Shown here: positions 41,210 through 49,593 of the stretch, in pieces
Layout: each line of letters opens with the position of its first letter
Numbering within the stretch: the stretch's first letter is position 1
Source of the DNA: Aurantimonas marina
GTDB lineage: Bacteria; Pseudomonadota; Alphaproteobacteria; Rhizobiales; Rhizobiaceae
Length of the DNA stretch: 64,000 nucleotides
NCBI RefSeq assembly: GCF_017183135.1
Contig: NZ_JADDXW010000001.1
Location: 124,001 to 188,000, forward strand
Direction of reading: 5' to 3'
Made by a program: the position numbers and the translations under genes
The notes under the pieces: model-generated
What the model was told of the DNA's origin: nothing
The model's input: the letters and a program-made list of their open reading frames with translations, nothing else
Databases searched by the model: none

Positions 41210-42181
41210 TCAATCCAGCGGCAGGGCGTCCCCCACGAAAGCGTCGAACGCTTCGAGGAATGGCTCCCGAAACCGATCGGCCTCCTGCAACAATTCATGC
41301 CGGGCGAAGGGAATCGTCAGGCTGGAGCCGGAACGCATGCGCCAGGCTAACCGCTCGGCCGCCGGGGTTGCCACCACCCGGTCGTCGCCGGCGCCGATGA
41401 TCAGCGTCGGGATGGCCAGCCGCGCGATCGAGTCGGAATCGGTCAACCGCACCATCGCGCCGGAGACCGCAGCGAGCCAGGCGATCGTCGGGCTGCCGAG
41501 AAACAGCCTAGGGGCGGCCTGTGCGAGGGCCAGATTGCGCTCGTGGCGCTTCGGGTCGCTGGTCAGAACGCTGGTCGTCGGGCTGGGTTCGTGGGTTCGA
41601 CCCTGAAATGGATGGGTCGGCATGCGCCCCAATCCCATGAATTGCGCGATCCGTGCCATGCGGTTCAGTCCGCGCAGGCCGATCCGGCCGGGAGGGAAGG
41701 ATATCAGCGGCGCACTGAGGACCATCCGTTCAATGACGTTCATCAGCCGCGGCGAAGCTTGCAGCGCGATTAGTCCGCCCATGGAATGGGCGAGAATCGC
41801 GTAGGGGCCGCGACAATCGGGAAGCACCACATCCTGGACGATGCTTTCCAAGTCGGTGACGTAATTGCGGAATTTCTGGACATAGCCAAGCCCGGCCTTC
41901 CGAATCAGGCGCTGGGATCCGCCCTGACCGCGCCAGTCGAAGGTCATGACCATGTAGCCGCGACGGGTCAGGTCGCCGATGGTCTCGAAATATTTCTCGA
42001 TCGCCTCGTTACGCCCCTGCAACAGGATGATCGTCCCGCGGGTCTGTGGCAGCTGACTGGGCGCGATCGCATAGCGCAGGCGCTTGCCGTCCGAAGCGTG
42101 GAAACTCGACGCGCTGATGCCAGGCGGTGCGGGATTGCCGGCGCTGCTGACCAATTCGCTTGGATCGAAGCCTTCGTTCAT
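41210..42181 (-). CDS. Lysophospholipase-like alpha/beta hydrolase
   Basis: This 323-aa serine hydrolase has the PldB/monoacylglycerol-lipase pattern: LLQGRNEAIEKYFETIGDL, FDWRGQGGS, and nucleophile S133 in AHSMGG. The acid and histidine lie in IIGAGDDRVV and FARHELLQEAD. There is no signal peptide. The ATG at 42181 has GAGGGG 5 nt upstream and is preferred over ATGs at 42202 and 42238. It is convergent with hisN. Confidence 0.85.
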   Translation of the reverse strand: MNEGFDPSELVSSAGNPAPPGISASSFHASDGKRLRYAIAPSQLPQTRGTIILLQGRNEAIEKYFETIGDLTRRGYMVMTFDWRGQGGSQRLIRKAGLGYVQKFRNYVTDLESIVQDVVLPDCRGPYAILAHSMGGLIALQASPRLMNVIERMVLSAPLISFPPGRIGLRGLNRMARIAQFMGLGRMPTHPFQGRTHEPSPTTSVLTSDPKRHERNLALAQAAPRLFLGSPTIAWLAAVSGAMVRLTDSDSIARLAIPTLIIGAGDDRVVATPAAERLAWRMRSGSSLTIPFARHELLQEADRFREPFLEAFDAFVGDALPLD

Positions 42182-42316
42182 CGCCCCTCGGCCTACAAAC
42201 ATCGTTTCGCGCCGCCACGGGCGTAGCCCGAACAGCATGGACGATTCGGCTTGTAGAGTGGCCGGCGGGGCCGGTCAAAGAGCATCCGGTGCTCTCGCGG
42301 CGCGGCGAGAGGGGAC

Positions 42317-42348
42317 AAAAAACCGGGAGCCCCCTTCGAGGCTCCCGG
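42317..42348 (-). terminator. Rho-independent terminator without assigned gene
   Basis: On the minus strand a perfect 9-bp stem (CCGGGAGCC/GGCTCCCGG) with an 8-nt loop is followed by six T. Nothing annotated is transcribed leftward into it between here and hsp20, which is on the plus strand. It is too far upstream of the hydrolase gene to be its own terminator. Confidence 0.7.
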
Positions 42349-42642
42349 CTGGAGCGGTCACAGCGGAAGGGACGGGACGCTGCGACCGTTTCGGTTCCGC
42401 CGGAACCCGGCGGAAAACTGTCCGGCGCGATGACCTTGCCGCCGGGCGCTCCGTTTTCGCGGGGACCGGCCGGGCTGATCGACCGAACCATGAGCACCAC
42501 TATGCCCAGCGCCACCTGAACGGCTGCGGAAGGCAACGTTCATTTTCAGTTCAGGAGAACATTATTAAAAATCATAGGGTTACATTGTCTGTCGACGCCG
42601 TTCCGCTCTGCCGAACGAATCGATCCGTCGCTGTCAAAAACC

Positions 42643-42671
42643 CTTGAACCGCAAAAACCGGCTCACCATTT
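42643..42671 (+). promoter_or_regulatory. Heat-shock (RpoH-type) promoter of hsp20
   Basis: CTTGAAC, a 15-bp spacer and ACCATTT match the sigma-32 consensus CTTGAAA-N11-16-CCCATNT at 6 of 7 positions in each box. A start near 42678 gives a leader of about 100 nt, the length usual for ROSE-controlled genes. Confidence 0.6.
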
Positions 42672-42755
42672 TATGCGTGCGGTCGCCGACATGGGGCCGC
42701 TGGCCGGGCAGCATCGCCGGATTGGGATGCACGCTTGGAGCCAAACGCAAACACC

Positions 42756-42775
42756 GTTGCTTCTGAATGGAGAAC
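42756..42775 (+). promoter_or_regulatory. ROSE-type RNA thermometer hairpin of hsp20
   Basis: GTTGCTTC pairs with GGAGAAC across a 5-nt loop. The pairing leaves the G of UUGCU bulged, and the other arm is the Shine-Dalgarno sequence itself. A bulged-G UUGCU facing the ribosome-binding site is the hallmark of ROSE elements that block translation of small heat-shock genes until temperature rises. Confidence 0.7.
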
Positions 42776-42778
42776 ATC

Positions 42779-43246
42779 ATGCGTCAAGTAGACTTTGCTC
42801 CCCTGTACCGCTCGACTGTCGGTTTCGATCGGCTTTTTTCGCTGCTCGACAGCCAGACGGTGGCGGACAACAGCCCGACTTATCCGCCCTACAATATCGA
42901 ACGCACCGGCGAGAACGCCTATCGTGTGACCATCGCCGTAGCCGGCTTCGGTGACGAGGAGCTGTCGATCGAAGCGCGCGAGAACGTGCTGACGGTGAAG
43001 GGCGAAAAGGCGGAAGCCGAAGAGGGGACCGAAAACGAGCTCCTTTATCGCGGCATCGCGGGCCGCACCTTCGAGCGCCGCTTTCAGCTCGCCGAATATG
43101 TCGAGGTGAAGGGCGCGAGCCTGAAGAATGGCCTGCTCCACATCGATCTCGTCCGGGTCATTCCCGAGGCGATGAAGCCGCGCAAGATCGAGATCGCCAC
43201 GGCTGATAACGGCAACTCCAAGCAGATCGAGGCGAACGCCGCCTGA
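42779..43246 (+). CDS. Small heat-shock protein (Hsp20/IbpA type)
   Basis: This 155-aa holdase chaperone has the class A rhizobial start ([24 protein letters not shown]), an alpha-crystallin domain ([23 protein letters not shown]) and the conserved strand [19 protein letters not shown]. The C-terminal IEI-type motif (KPRKIEI) fits oligomer contacts. GGAG precedes the ATG at 42779. Regulation is visible: an RpoH-type promoter and a ROSE hairpin upstream, and a terminator 23 bp downstream. Confidence 0.95.
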   Translation: MRQVDFAPLYRSTVGFDRLFSLLDSQTVADNSPTYPPYNIERTGENAYRVTIAVAGFGDEELSIEARENVLTVKGEKAEAEEGTENELLYRGIAGRTFERRFQLAEYVEVKGASLKNGLLHIDLVRVIPEAMKPRKIEIATADNGNSKQIEANAA

Positions 43247-43268
43247 TCCTGCTTTTCACGTAAAAGAG

Positions 43269-43296
43269 AACGGCGCTCGAAAGGGCGCCGTTTTCT
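43269..43296 (+). terminator. Rho-independent terminator of hsp20
   Basis: AACGGCGC and GCGCCGTT form a perfect 8-bp stem with an 8-nt loop, followed by further T. It sits between hsp20 and the convergent Rmf-like gene. Confidence 0.8.
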
Positions 43297-43305
43297 TGTT
43301 GGAAT

Positions 43306-43530
43306 TCAGGATTCGTGCGGTGCGTCGACCCGGTCGAGATTAACGGCCGTCCGCGCATCCTTCATCATGCCGGGATGATGAGCGGAGCTCTCCGGCGCCG
43401 CGTTACGCGCCTCGGTCCAGCCATTCATCCAGGCCGCCCGCAAGGATGAGCCGACGGGATATTGGCAGGACGACATCGGAAAGTTTTTGCGGAAGGCGAG
43501 CCTGCCTTGCTCGGTAGCGTCTGTGGACAT
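43306..43530 (-). CDS. Small Rmf/CrpP-like protein
   Basis: This 74-aa protein contains GRLAFRKNFPMSSCQYP followed by WMNGWTEAR. The pattern of a Gly-containing helix, Cys-x-Tyr-Pro and a W..GW..AR helix is that of ribosome modulation factor-like (Rmf/CrpP) proteins. AAGGAG stands 7 nt before the ATG at 43530. Rmf hibernates ribosomes in stationary phase in enterobacteria; rhizobial relatives are uncharacterised. It is convergent with hsp20. Confidence 0.7.
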   Translation of the reverse strand: MSTDATEQGRLAFRKNFPMSSCQYPVGSSLRAAWMNGWTEARNAAPESSAHHPGMMKDARTAVNLDRVDAPHES

Positions 43531-43705
43531 GACGATCTCCTTCGTTGCAGGTGACTGAATCTGGCCCTCTGGCAACGGTCCGTCAACCCGCGTCGTCGCG
43601 TATGTACGAGCGCGGAGGAGCTGCAGGCGACACCGCCGCCGCAAAGTCCGAACCGGGCCGCGACCACATGACCCTCGACTGGTAAGTCCGGCGAGCGGCG
43701 GCGGC

Positions 43706-44350
43706 TCAGCCGCCGTCCCGTAGCGCCACGGCCTCGCGCGCCAACCGGGTGATCTCGGCCCAGTCACCGGCGGCAACCGCCGCCTTCGGCGCCACCCACG
43801 ACCCGCCGACGCAGATGACATTCGGCAGCGCGAGATAATCACGCACATTGTTCATGGAGACGCCGCCGGTCGGGCAAAAGCGCAACGCGGGGAACACCGG
43901 CGCGATCGAGCGCAGGAAGGCCGCGCCGCCGATCTGTTCGGCCGGGAAGAATTTCAGCACCTCGTAGCCCTCTTCCAGCATCGCCATCAATTCGCTGGCT
44001 GTTGCCGACCCGGGCAACAGCGGCACATCCGAGGATCTCGCGGCGTCCAAAAGCTCGACCGTCGCGCCGGGCGACACGATGAATTTCGCACCCGCTTTCG
44101 CCGCGCGGTCGAATTGCTTCGGCTCGAGAATGGTGCCGGCGCCGCAGGCCGTCTCCGGCACTTCGCTGCTGATCGCCCGAATCGCGTCGAGGGCGGCCGG
44201 CGTGCGCAGCGTGACCTCGATGGCCTTCAGGCCGCCCGCGGCCAAGGCACGCGCCAGTTCGACGCCTTCCGCGGCGCTGTCCACCGCGACGACGGGGATG
44301 ACCGGCTGGGCGGTCAGGATATGGAGCAGGTGCTTGGTTTTCTGAGCCAT
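43706..44350 (-). CDS. eda: KDPG/KHG aldolase (Entner-Doudoroff)
   Basis: This 214-aa class I aldolase splits 2-keto-3-deoxy-6-phosphogluconate to pyruvate and glyceraldehyde-3-phosphate. E45 (IEVTLRT) and Schiff-base K133 (EVLKFFPAE) are present, with GAGT and SPGA loops typical of the barrel. The ATG at 44350 gives the usual length. No edd or zwf is adjacent here. Confidence 0.93.
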   Translation of the reverse strand: MAQKTKHLLHILTAQPVIPVVAVDSAAEGVELARALAAGGLKAIEVTLRTPAALDAIRAISSEVPETACGAGTILEPKQFDRAAKAGAKFIVSPGATVELLDAARSSDVPLLPGSATASELMAMLEEGYEVLKFFPAEQIGGAAFLRSIAPVFPALRFCPTGGVSMNNVRDYLALPNVICVGGSWVAPKAAVAAGDWAEITRLAREAVALRDGG

Positions 44351-44535
44351 GGGGTCCGACCGTTGCAAATGAGGAGCTTTGGGCTCTAGCGCATTTTTCG
44401 GCGACGGCAAAATGACCATGGCGCGCGACCGAATCGATTCGGTCGAACCCGGAAATATTTCACGGGGGACTTCCCGGGGGAAAGAAGCATTCGGAATTCG
44501 GCCAAGGCCGGAGGAGCTTCGGTGGCGCGTGCCGC

Positions 44536-45714
44536 TTACCAGCCGCCGTTGAAGGTGCGATAGAAGATGTGCTTGCCGATCTTGTCGACCCTTTCCATCG
44601 CGTTTGCCCAGCGGGGGTGAACGTAATTGGCGTGATAATGGGTCGCCGAGCCGACGGCGTTGATCCAGAGCTCGCCCTTGGTCACCTGTTCGGCGACGCG
44701 TGCGACACGGGCCCAGGCCCCGCTGTCGGCGATGCGATCACGGGCGCCATCGCAGGCGAAGGAGAACTGGCAGCGATTACGCCAGTTCTTGTTCTGGTAG
44801 ACGACGCCACAGATCGTGTTGGGAAATGCCGGGTTGCGGACGCGGTTCAGGATAACTTGCCCCACTGCCGCCTGCCCCAGCGTCGATTCGCCTCGCGCCT
44901 CGAAATACAGGCCATTGGCAAGGCAATTCTGCTCCTTGTCGGAATAGGCGGTGGCCGGAAGAGGTGTCGCGGCCCAGGCATGGTCCTTCTCGCCGATCGG
45001 CGGAATGAACGCCTGCGGTGTTTCCTTCAGGATCTTCTCGAACAGCGAGGAAGTGCGTCCCGACTCCGGCCCCGAGGGCGCATAGCCCAGCGCGGCGGAC
45101 GCCGCGTCCGAAGGCTTCAGGGAAGCCAGCATCAACATGTCGTTGGTCGTCCTCTCCTTGCTTGGCTTGATCGTCGGCGGACCCTTGAGCTGGAAATTCA
45201 TGGCGACGGTCATCGCGTCCTTGGTGGACTGCGTCACCTTGGAAAAGGCGCTGCGAATACGCTCCTGGCCGCCGGTGACTCGCGATCCGAGCAGCGACTG
45301 CCGCTCCAGGATCGAGCCGGCGGAAAAGCCGCGCGGCGGCAGTGCGGCGGCGGGCGTCAGGAAAATGACCCGGCGCCCCTTCTCGGCCCGCGCCACCCGG
45401 CTCTCGTCGGGCGTGTCGAGCGCCTGCTGAACCGTGTTGACGGTGAAGAGGTCCCCGTTGCCGGCCTTGACGCCGCTGCCGGCCGGCAGACGGCCACTCT
45501 TGCTGGAATCGGCGAAGGCGATCCTGGCGGTCTCAACTGATCCCGCCGGCGATGGAACAAAATACGACTGCCAGCGGTTTGCTTCCCTGGAACCGCCGAG
45601 CAGGCTGGTCATGTCCTGATAGGCGAGTTGGCCGGTAAACGCGGTGAGCGTCGCAAAGCTTCCGGCTGCGACGATCATCACGCGCGCAGCACGTTTCGAC
45701 GAACGGCGTTGCAT
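44536..45714 (-). CDS. SleB-type cell wall hydrolase
   Basis: This 392-aa protein has an N-terminal hydrophobic segment (VMIVAAGSFATLTAFTG) as signal or anchor, about 200 residues of low-complexity spacer, and a C-terminal hydrolase_2 (SleB) domain. That domain contains the catalytic glutamate in LYFEARGES, the QVILNRVRNPAFPNTICGVVYQ block and ATHYHANYVHPRW. In non-sporulating alphaproteobacteria this family remodels peptidoglycan. GGGGGA precedes the ATG at 45714; an ATG at 45747 is an alternative. Confidence 0.9.
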   Translation of the reverse strand: MQRRSSKRAARVMIVAAGSFATLTAFTGQLAYQDMTSLLGGSREANRWQSYFVPSPAGSVETARIAFADSSKSGRLPAGSGVKAGNGDLFTVNTVQQALDTPDESRVARAEKGRRVIFLTPAAALPPRGFSAGSILERQSLLGSRVTGGQERIRSAFSKVTQSTKDAMTVAMNFQLKGPPTIKPSKERTTNDMLMLASLKPSDAASAALGYAPSGPESGRTSSLFEKILKETPQAFIPPIGEKDHAWAATPLPATAYSDKEQNCLANGLYFEARGESTLGQAAVGQVILNRVRNPAFPNTICGVVYQNKNWRNRCQFSFACDGARDRIADSGAWARVARVAEQVTKGELWINAVGSATHYHANYVHPRWANAMERVDKIGKHIFYRTFNGGW

Positions 45715-45834
45715 GCGTCCCCCTGCTACCGAACCAACAACCGTCATTACGTCCCCAACGTCGTCTTCATTCGATGGATGTCCACCGAATTTCCCCCATT
45801 AACCTTGTTTCTTGGTTAACAGATGATGGTATTT

Positions 45835-47253
45835 TCATGACCGCCGCTTCGCTTTTGCGGCGTAAGGATTGTCCGGCTTGCGCAATCCCAGACGAATCGG
45901 CACGCCGAGAAGCCCGAAGCTGTCGCGCAACCCGTTGATAAGATAGCGGGTATAAGCGGCGCCAAGCGCCTCCGGCCGAGTCGTGGACAACATGAAGGTC
46001 GGTGGCCGCGACTTGACTTGAGTCATGTATTTAATGGTCACCCGCCGGCCCGCGACCGCCGGAGGTGGGTGGTGGCCGACCATCCGGTCGAGCCACTGAT
46101 TCAGTTTGGCGGTCGACACGCGACGGTTCCAGATTTCGTGCGTCTCGGCGATCGCGCGCATCAGCCGCTCGATCCCCTCGCCTGTTTCGCCCGACACTGT
46201 CACCGCCCGAATGCCACGCGCCTGCGGCAAAAGCCGTCCGGTCTTCTCGCGCAGATCGGCGAGCACCGCCTGCCGATCCTCGACCAGATCCCATTTGTTG
46301 AAGGCGATAACCGGCGCCCGTCCCTCGCGCACGACGAGGTCGACGATCGAAAGGTCCTGGCGCTCGAAGGGGATGGTCACGTCGAGGACCACCACAACGA
46401 CTTCGGCGAATTTGATCGCGCGGAGCGCATCGGCGACGGAAAGCTTTTCGAGCTTTTCCTGGATCTTTGCCTTGCGCCGAAGGCCGGCTGTATCGAACAG
46501 CTTGATCTTGCGCCCGCGCCATTCCCACTCGACCGAGATGGAATCGCGCGTGATGCCGGCCTCGGGGCCGGTCAGCATGCGATCCTCGCCGATGAAGCGA
46601 TTGATCAGCGTCGACTTGCCGGCATTCGGCCTTCCGACGATGGCGATGCGGAGCGGCTTGGTGGCGTCGTAGGCGGGCTCCTCGGCGTCATCCTCCAACG
46701 CAGTCTCGCCCTCTGCGTCTCCGCTGTCGTCGCCATCCTCATCCGCGCAGTCCAGGACCACGTCGCCCAATGCCTCGACGATGGCGTCGCGAAGCTCCGC
46801 CATTCCGACGCCGTGCTCGGCCGAAATGCCGATCGGCTCGCCCAGGCCGAGCGAATAGGCGTCGATGAGGCCCGACTCGGCGCCCTTCGCCTCGGCCTTG
46901 TTGGCGACCAGCACGACCTTTGCCGCGGTCCGCCGCATCAGATCGGCGAAGGCGAGGTCCTGGGGATTGAGACCGGCCTTGGCGTCGATCATGAACAGTG
47001 ACAGATCCGCCGCCGCGATCGCCGCTTCAGTCTGGGCGCGCATCCGCCCCTCCAGCGTCTCCGCCCCGGCTTCCTCCAGACCCGCCGTGTCGACGATCTC
47101 GAATTCCAGATCCATCAGCGACGCCTCACCCGAGCGCCGGTCGCGGGTAACGCCCGGCCGGTCGTCGACGAGCGCCAGCCGCTTGCCGACGAGGCGGTTG
47201 AACAGGGTCGATTTGCCGACATTCGGCCGACCGATGATGGCGATGGTGACCAT
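45835..47253 (-). CDS. der: Ribosome-assembly GTPase Der (EngA)
   Basis: This 472-aa protein has two consecutive GTPase domains with P-loops GRPNVGKST (residues 7-15) and GRPNAGKST (about 207), an acidic linker ([15 protein letters not shown]) and a KH-like C-terminal domain ([10 protein letters not shown] ... [17 protein letters not shown]). It acts in 50S subunit assembly and is normally essential. It lies 63 bp downstream of the TPR-like gene, probably in one operon. Confidence 0.97.
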   Translation of the reverse strand: MVTIAIIGRPNVGKSTLFNRLVGKRLALVDDRPGVTRDRRSGEASLMDLEFEIVDTAGLEEAGAETLEGRMRAQTEAAIAAADLSLFMIDAKAGLNPQDLAFADLMRRTAAKVVLVANKAEAKGAESGLIDAYSLGLGEPIGISAEHGVGMAELRDAIVEALGDVVLDCADEDGDDSGDAEGETALEDDAEEPAYDATKPLRIAIVGRPNAGKSTLINRFIGEDRMLTGPEAGITRDSISVEWEWRGRKIKLFDTAGLRRKAKIQEKLEKLSVADALRAIKFAEVVVVVLDVTIPFERQDLSIVDLVVREGRAPVIAFNKWDLVEDRQAVLADLREKTGRLLPQARGIRAVTVSGETGEGIERLMRAIAETHEIWNRRVSTAKLNQWLDRMVGHHPPPAVAGRRVTIKYMTQVKSRPPTFMLSTTRPEALGAAYTRYLINGLRDSFGLLGVPIRLGLRKPDNPYAAKAKRRS

Positions 47254-47316
47254 GACGGTCTCCGCGCTCCTCCGGAGCGATGGGGCGTCCGGCGGTTGGC
47301 CGGATGCCGATTGGAG

Positions 47317-48192
47317 TCAGTTCGCGCCGGCTGCCGGTGCCGGTTCGCTCACCGCCTGGGAAGGCGTCGAGGACGGCGCGGCCTGCGGATTCGTTTCTTC
47401 CGCCGGCGCGGCGGCGCTCGCCGGTTCGGGCACATCGGTACCGGATGCCGGTTGAGTTGCCGGCGGTGCGCCAGCGGCCTCACCGCCCGGAGCATCGGCG
47501 TCGGGGGATGCGGCCGGTGGCGCTGAAGCCGCCACCGGGTCGCTAGCGGCAATCACCTCGAGCATCATGCGCGCTCGTCCGGCAATACCGTTCGGTGCTC
47601 CGGCATCGTCGAGGAGTTGCTGGAAGAGCTGACGTGCGGTTTCCCGATCCCCCGCCTTCCACGCCGCCAGCGCGATCGCCTCGCGCGCCGGAAAGCGCAG
47701 CGGTTCGCTGTCGCCGGTCAGACGTTCGACGCGGCTGCGAACGTCTTCGAGCGTGCCGCTGTCAACAAGAATGTAGGCTGCCCGGACGGCGGCCATATCG
47801 CGGATCGGCTGCGGCACGTCGGAATCGTTCGTCACGTCGTCAAAGGCGGCGACTGCCTCACCGGGCTTGTCCTGCTCGTGAAGCACGCCTCCGATGCTCA
47901 TCCGGGCGAGATCGGGATAGGCTCCGTAGCCGTCCACCGCGATCGTTTGCAGCGCCGCCACGGCTTCGTCCCGCTTGCCCTCCCGCGCCAGATCGAGCGC
48001 GGCGAGATATGAGTCTCCCGAGGCATTGGCTTGCTGGCTCCGGTAACGATCCCAGCCGACGACACCGGCCGTAATGGCGACAGCGAGGACGACGGCGGCG
48101 AAGATCCACGTACCGAACTTCGTCCAGACGGCCTTGACCTTGTCCTGGCGAAGCTCGTCACTGACCTCGCGGAAGAAACTGTCGTCGCTCAT
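47317..48192 (-). CDS. TPR-like (YfgM-type) membrane-anchored protein
   Basis: This 291-aa protein has a short cytoplasmic N-terminus (MSDDSFFREVSDELRQDK), one membrane segment (WIFAAVVLAVAITAGVVGW, about residues 28-46) and a TPR_21-like repeat domain to about residue 215. The last 75 residues are an Ala/Pro-rich tail. YfgM-type proteins work with the secretion and envelope chaperone network, and the gene order yfgM-(bamB)-der is common in proteobacteria. Here bamB is missing between it and der. Confidence 0.85.
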   Translation of the reverse strand: MSDDSFFREVSDELRQDKVKAVWTKFGTWIFAAVVLAVAITAGVVGWDRYRSQQANASGDSYLAALDLAREGKRDEAVAALQTIAVDGYGAYPDLARMSIGGVLHEQDKPGEAVAAFDDVTNDSDVPQPIRDMAAVRAAYILVDSGTLEDVRSRVERLTGDSEPLRFPAREAIALAAWKAGDRETARQLFQQLLDDAGAPNGIAGRARMMLEVIAASDPVAASAPPAASPDADAPGGEAAGAPPATQPASGTDVPEPASAAAPAEETNPQAAPSSTPSQAVSEPAPAAGAN

Positions 48193-48309
48193 TCACCCAC
48201 TCTTCGAAAAATCGTCGCGGCACATCATCCGCCGCAGCTGACGCACACAATGGACATGGCGTCTTCTAACGATTTTTCGCGTCTGTGAAAGGGCAGGCGC
48301 TTGCCGATC

Positions 48310-48891
48310 CTATCCAAGCAGCGGCATGCCAATGAGCCAGCCATGCAGTCCGAACAAAAAGGCTGCGGACAGGCCGAGGCCGATGACCACCGCGATCATG
48401 TCGCCCCGTAGGCTTTTGGCGGCGACCGCTTGCGCGGCGCCCGTCGCGGTTCGGCGAAGCGCACTGGCATAGTCGATGAGCGCCCAGGCCAGAAAGCCGC
48501 CGAACAGCACGAGGTCGGCATCGGTGCCGTTGACGAGGAGATGCGCCAAGGCCCAGAGGGCCACGCCGAGCACCGTCGGATGACGCACCGCTGCCTTGAT
48601 GTGACCGGCCGGGGCGTAAGCGCTGGCGACAAGGATGAACGCCACCGGCACGAGAAGGAATGCCAGATGGCGAAGGCCGGTTGGCGGCGACCAGAGCAGG
48701 CTAGCATCCGCCCTCGCCTGCCTATAGCCGAAGATGATCAATAGCAGCCCGATCAAGGACAGCGCCGAATAGGTAAGCTTGAACTGGCTTTCACCCAGCC
48801 GAGCGATCAGCCGATCCGGCCCGTCCTCGGCAAAGATCCGCAACGAGTGAACCCCGAAGAAAACGATCATTCCCAGCAGCAGTGGCATCAT
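48310..48891 (-). CDS. NnrU family membrane protein
   Basis: This 193-aa protein has about six hydrophobic segments and the NnrU pattern: GMIVFFGVHSLRIF at the start, then the helix motif IKAAVRHPTVLGVALWALAHLLVNG. NnrU relatives are linked to nitric-oxide metabolism or to isoprenoid-type methyltransferase folds. No denitrification genes are nearby. GAGG precedes the ATG at 48891. It is divergent from the MAPEG gene. Confidence 0.85.
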   Translation of the reverse strand: MMPLLLGMIVFFGVHSLRIFAEDGPDRLIARLGESQFKLTYSALSLIGLLLIIFGYRQARADASLLWSPPTGLRHLAFLLVPVAFILVASAYAPAGHIKAAVRHPTVLGVALWALAHLLVNGTDADLVLFGGFLAWALIDYASALRRTATGAAQAVAAKSLRGDMIAVVIGLGLSAAFLFGLHGWLIGMPLLG

Positions 48892-49128
48892 GGCATCGCC
48901 TCTTCGGTTCGTGCGCGCGTGACATCTGCCGATGGCGCAGACGCTGACGAAGCAAAGACTACCTGAAAGATGCAGTGAACGCGCCTGCCTCCATGACCGA
49001 TCAGGCCTGCCGCAATGCAATAGATGGGGACAATCTGGCGTGATGGCCCGGATCGACATCCGCGCGGCACCGCCTTAAACCCATGAGATCGGGCTGCGAA
49101 CGCACCGCCGGGACAGGATCTGAACGCC

Positions 49129-49545
49129 ATGTTGCAAGCGACCACCGACGCGACAGGGGTACTTGCGATCTACGCGGGCCTCAACACGCTGATCCTTCTC
49201 TGGCTAGCATTCCAGACGGGGCGCGTGCGCCAGAGCGAGAAGATTTTGATGGGCGATGGCGGCAATTCGCGCATGATCCGGATTATGCGCGGCCACGCGA
49301 ATGCCATCGAGTTCATTCCGATGACGCTGATAGCCCTGCTTGTCGTTGCCCTGCTGGGCGGGCCGACCTGGGCGATCCACGGATTCGGCCTGCTTCTGAC
49401 CGTCGGCCGTTTCCTGCACGCGCTGCATTTTACCGCCGCGGATGCACCCGGCTGGCAACGCTCGGCGGGCACCGGCCTGTCGATTCTGGCAATGCTCGGC
49501 GCCGCGCTCTGGGCTTTGTTCGCCGGGCTTTCCACGATCGTCTGA
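49129..49545 (+). CDS. MAPEG family membrane protein
   Basis: This 138-aa four-helix membrane protein fits the MAPEG family (glutathione-dependent eicosanoid-type enzymes). The characteristic segment RMIRIMRGHANAIEFIPMTLI contains the R..R.H.N..E signature, followed by GRFLHALHF. The physiological substrate in bacteria is unknown. It stands alone, divergent from NnrU. Confidence 0.88.
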   Translation: MLQATTDATGVLAIYAGLNTLILLWLAFQTGRVRQSEKILMGDGGNSRMIRIMRGHANAIEFIPMTLIALLVVALLGGPTWAIHGFGLLLTVGRFLHALHFTAADAPGWQRSAGTGLSILAMLGAALWALFAGLSTIV

Positions 49546-49593
49546 TACAAGGTCGACCGTGGCGGCCCGGCGTAATTTTTACGGGTGGGCGAG

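Larger units (their letters stand above)
42182..42778. other. 597-bp intergenic region with orphan terminator and hsp20 control elements
   Basis: The left part (to about 42316) is the upstream region of the hydrolase gene. A strong minus-strand terminator lies at 42317-42348 without an assigned gene ahead of it. A weak 61-codon open frame at 42358-42543 on the minus strand, preceded by an AT-rich patch (about 42545-42590), could be a small gene or an sRNA unit. It lacks a ribosome-binding site and any family similarity. The right part holds the hsp20 promoter and thermosensor. Confidence 0.5.

Noticed and set aside
43531-43848. N-terminal extension of the Rmf-like frame up to 43848
   Set aside because: It overlaps the eda coding region, and the Shine-Dalgarno sequence AAGGAG sits in front of the ATG at 43530.
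45797-45820. Possible CtrA site before the SleB gene (TTAACC ... GGTTAA)
   Set aside because: The TTAA half-sites are 13 nt apart, not 7, so the spacing does not fit CtrA. It is at most a weak hairpin.
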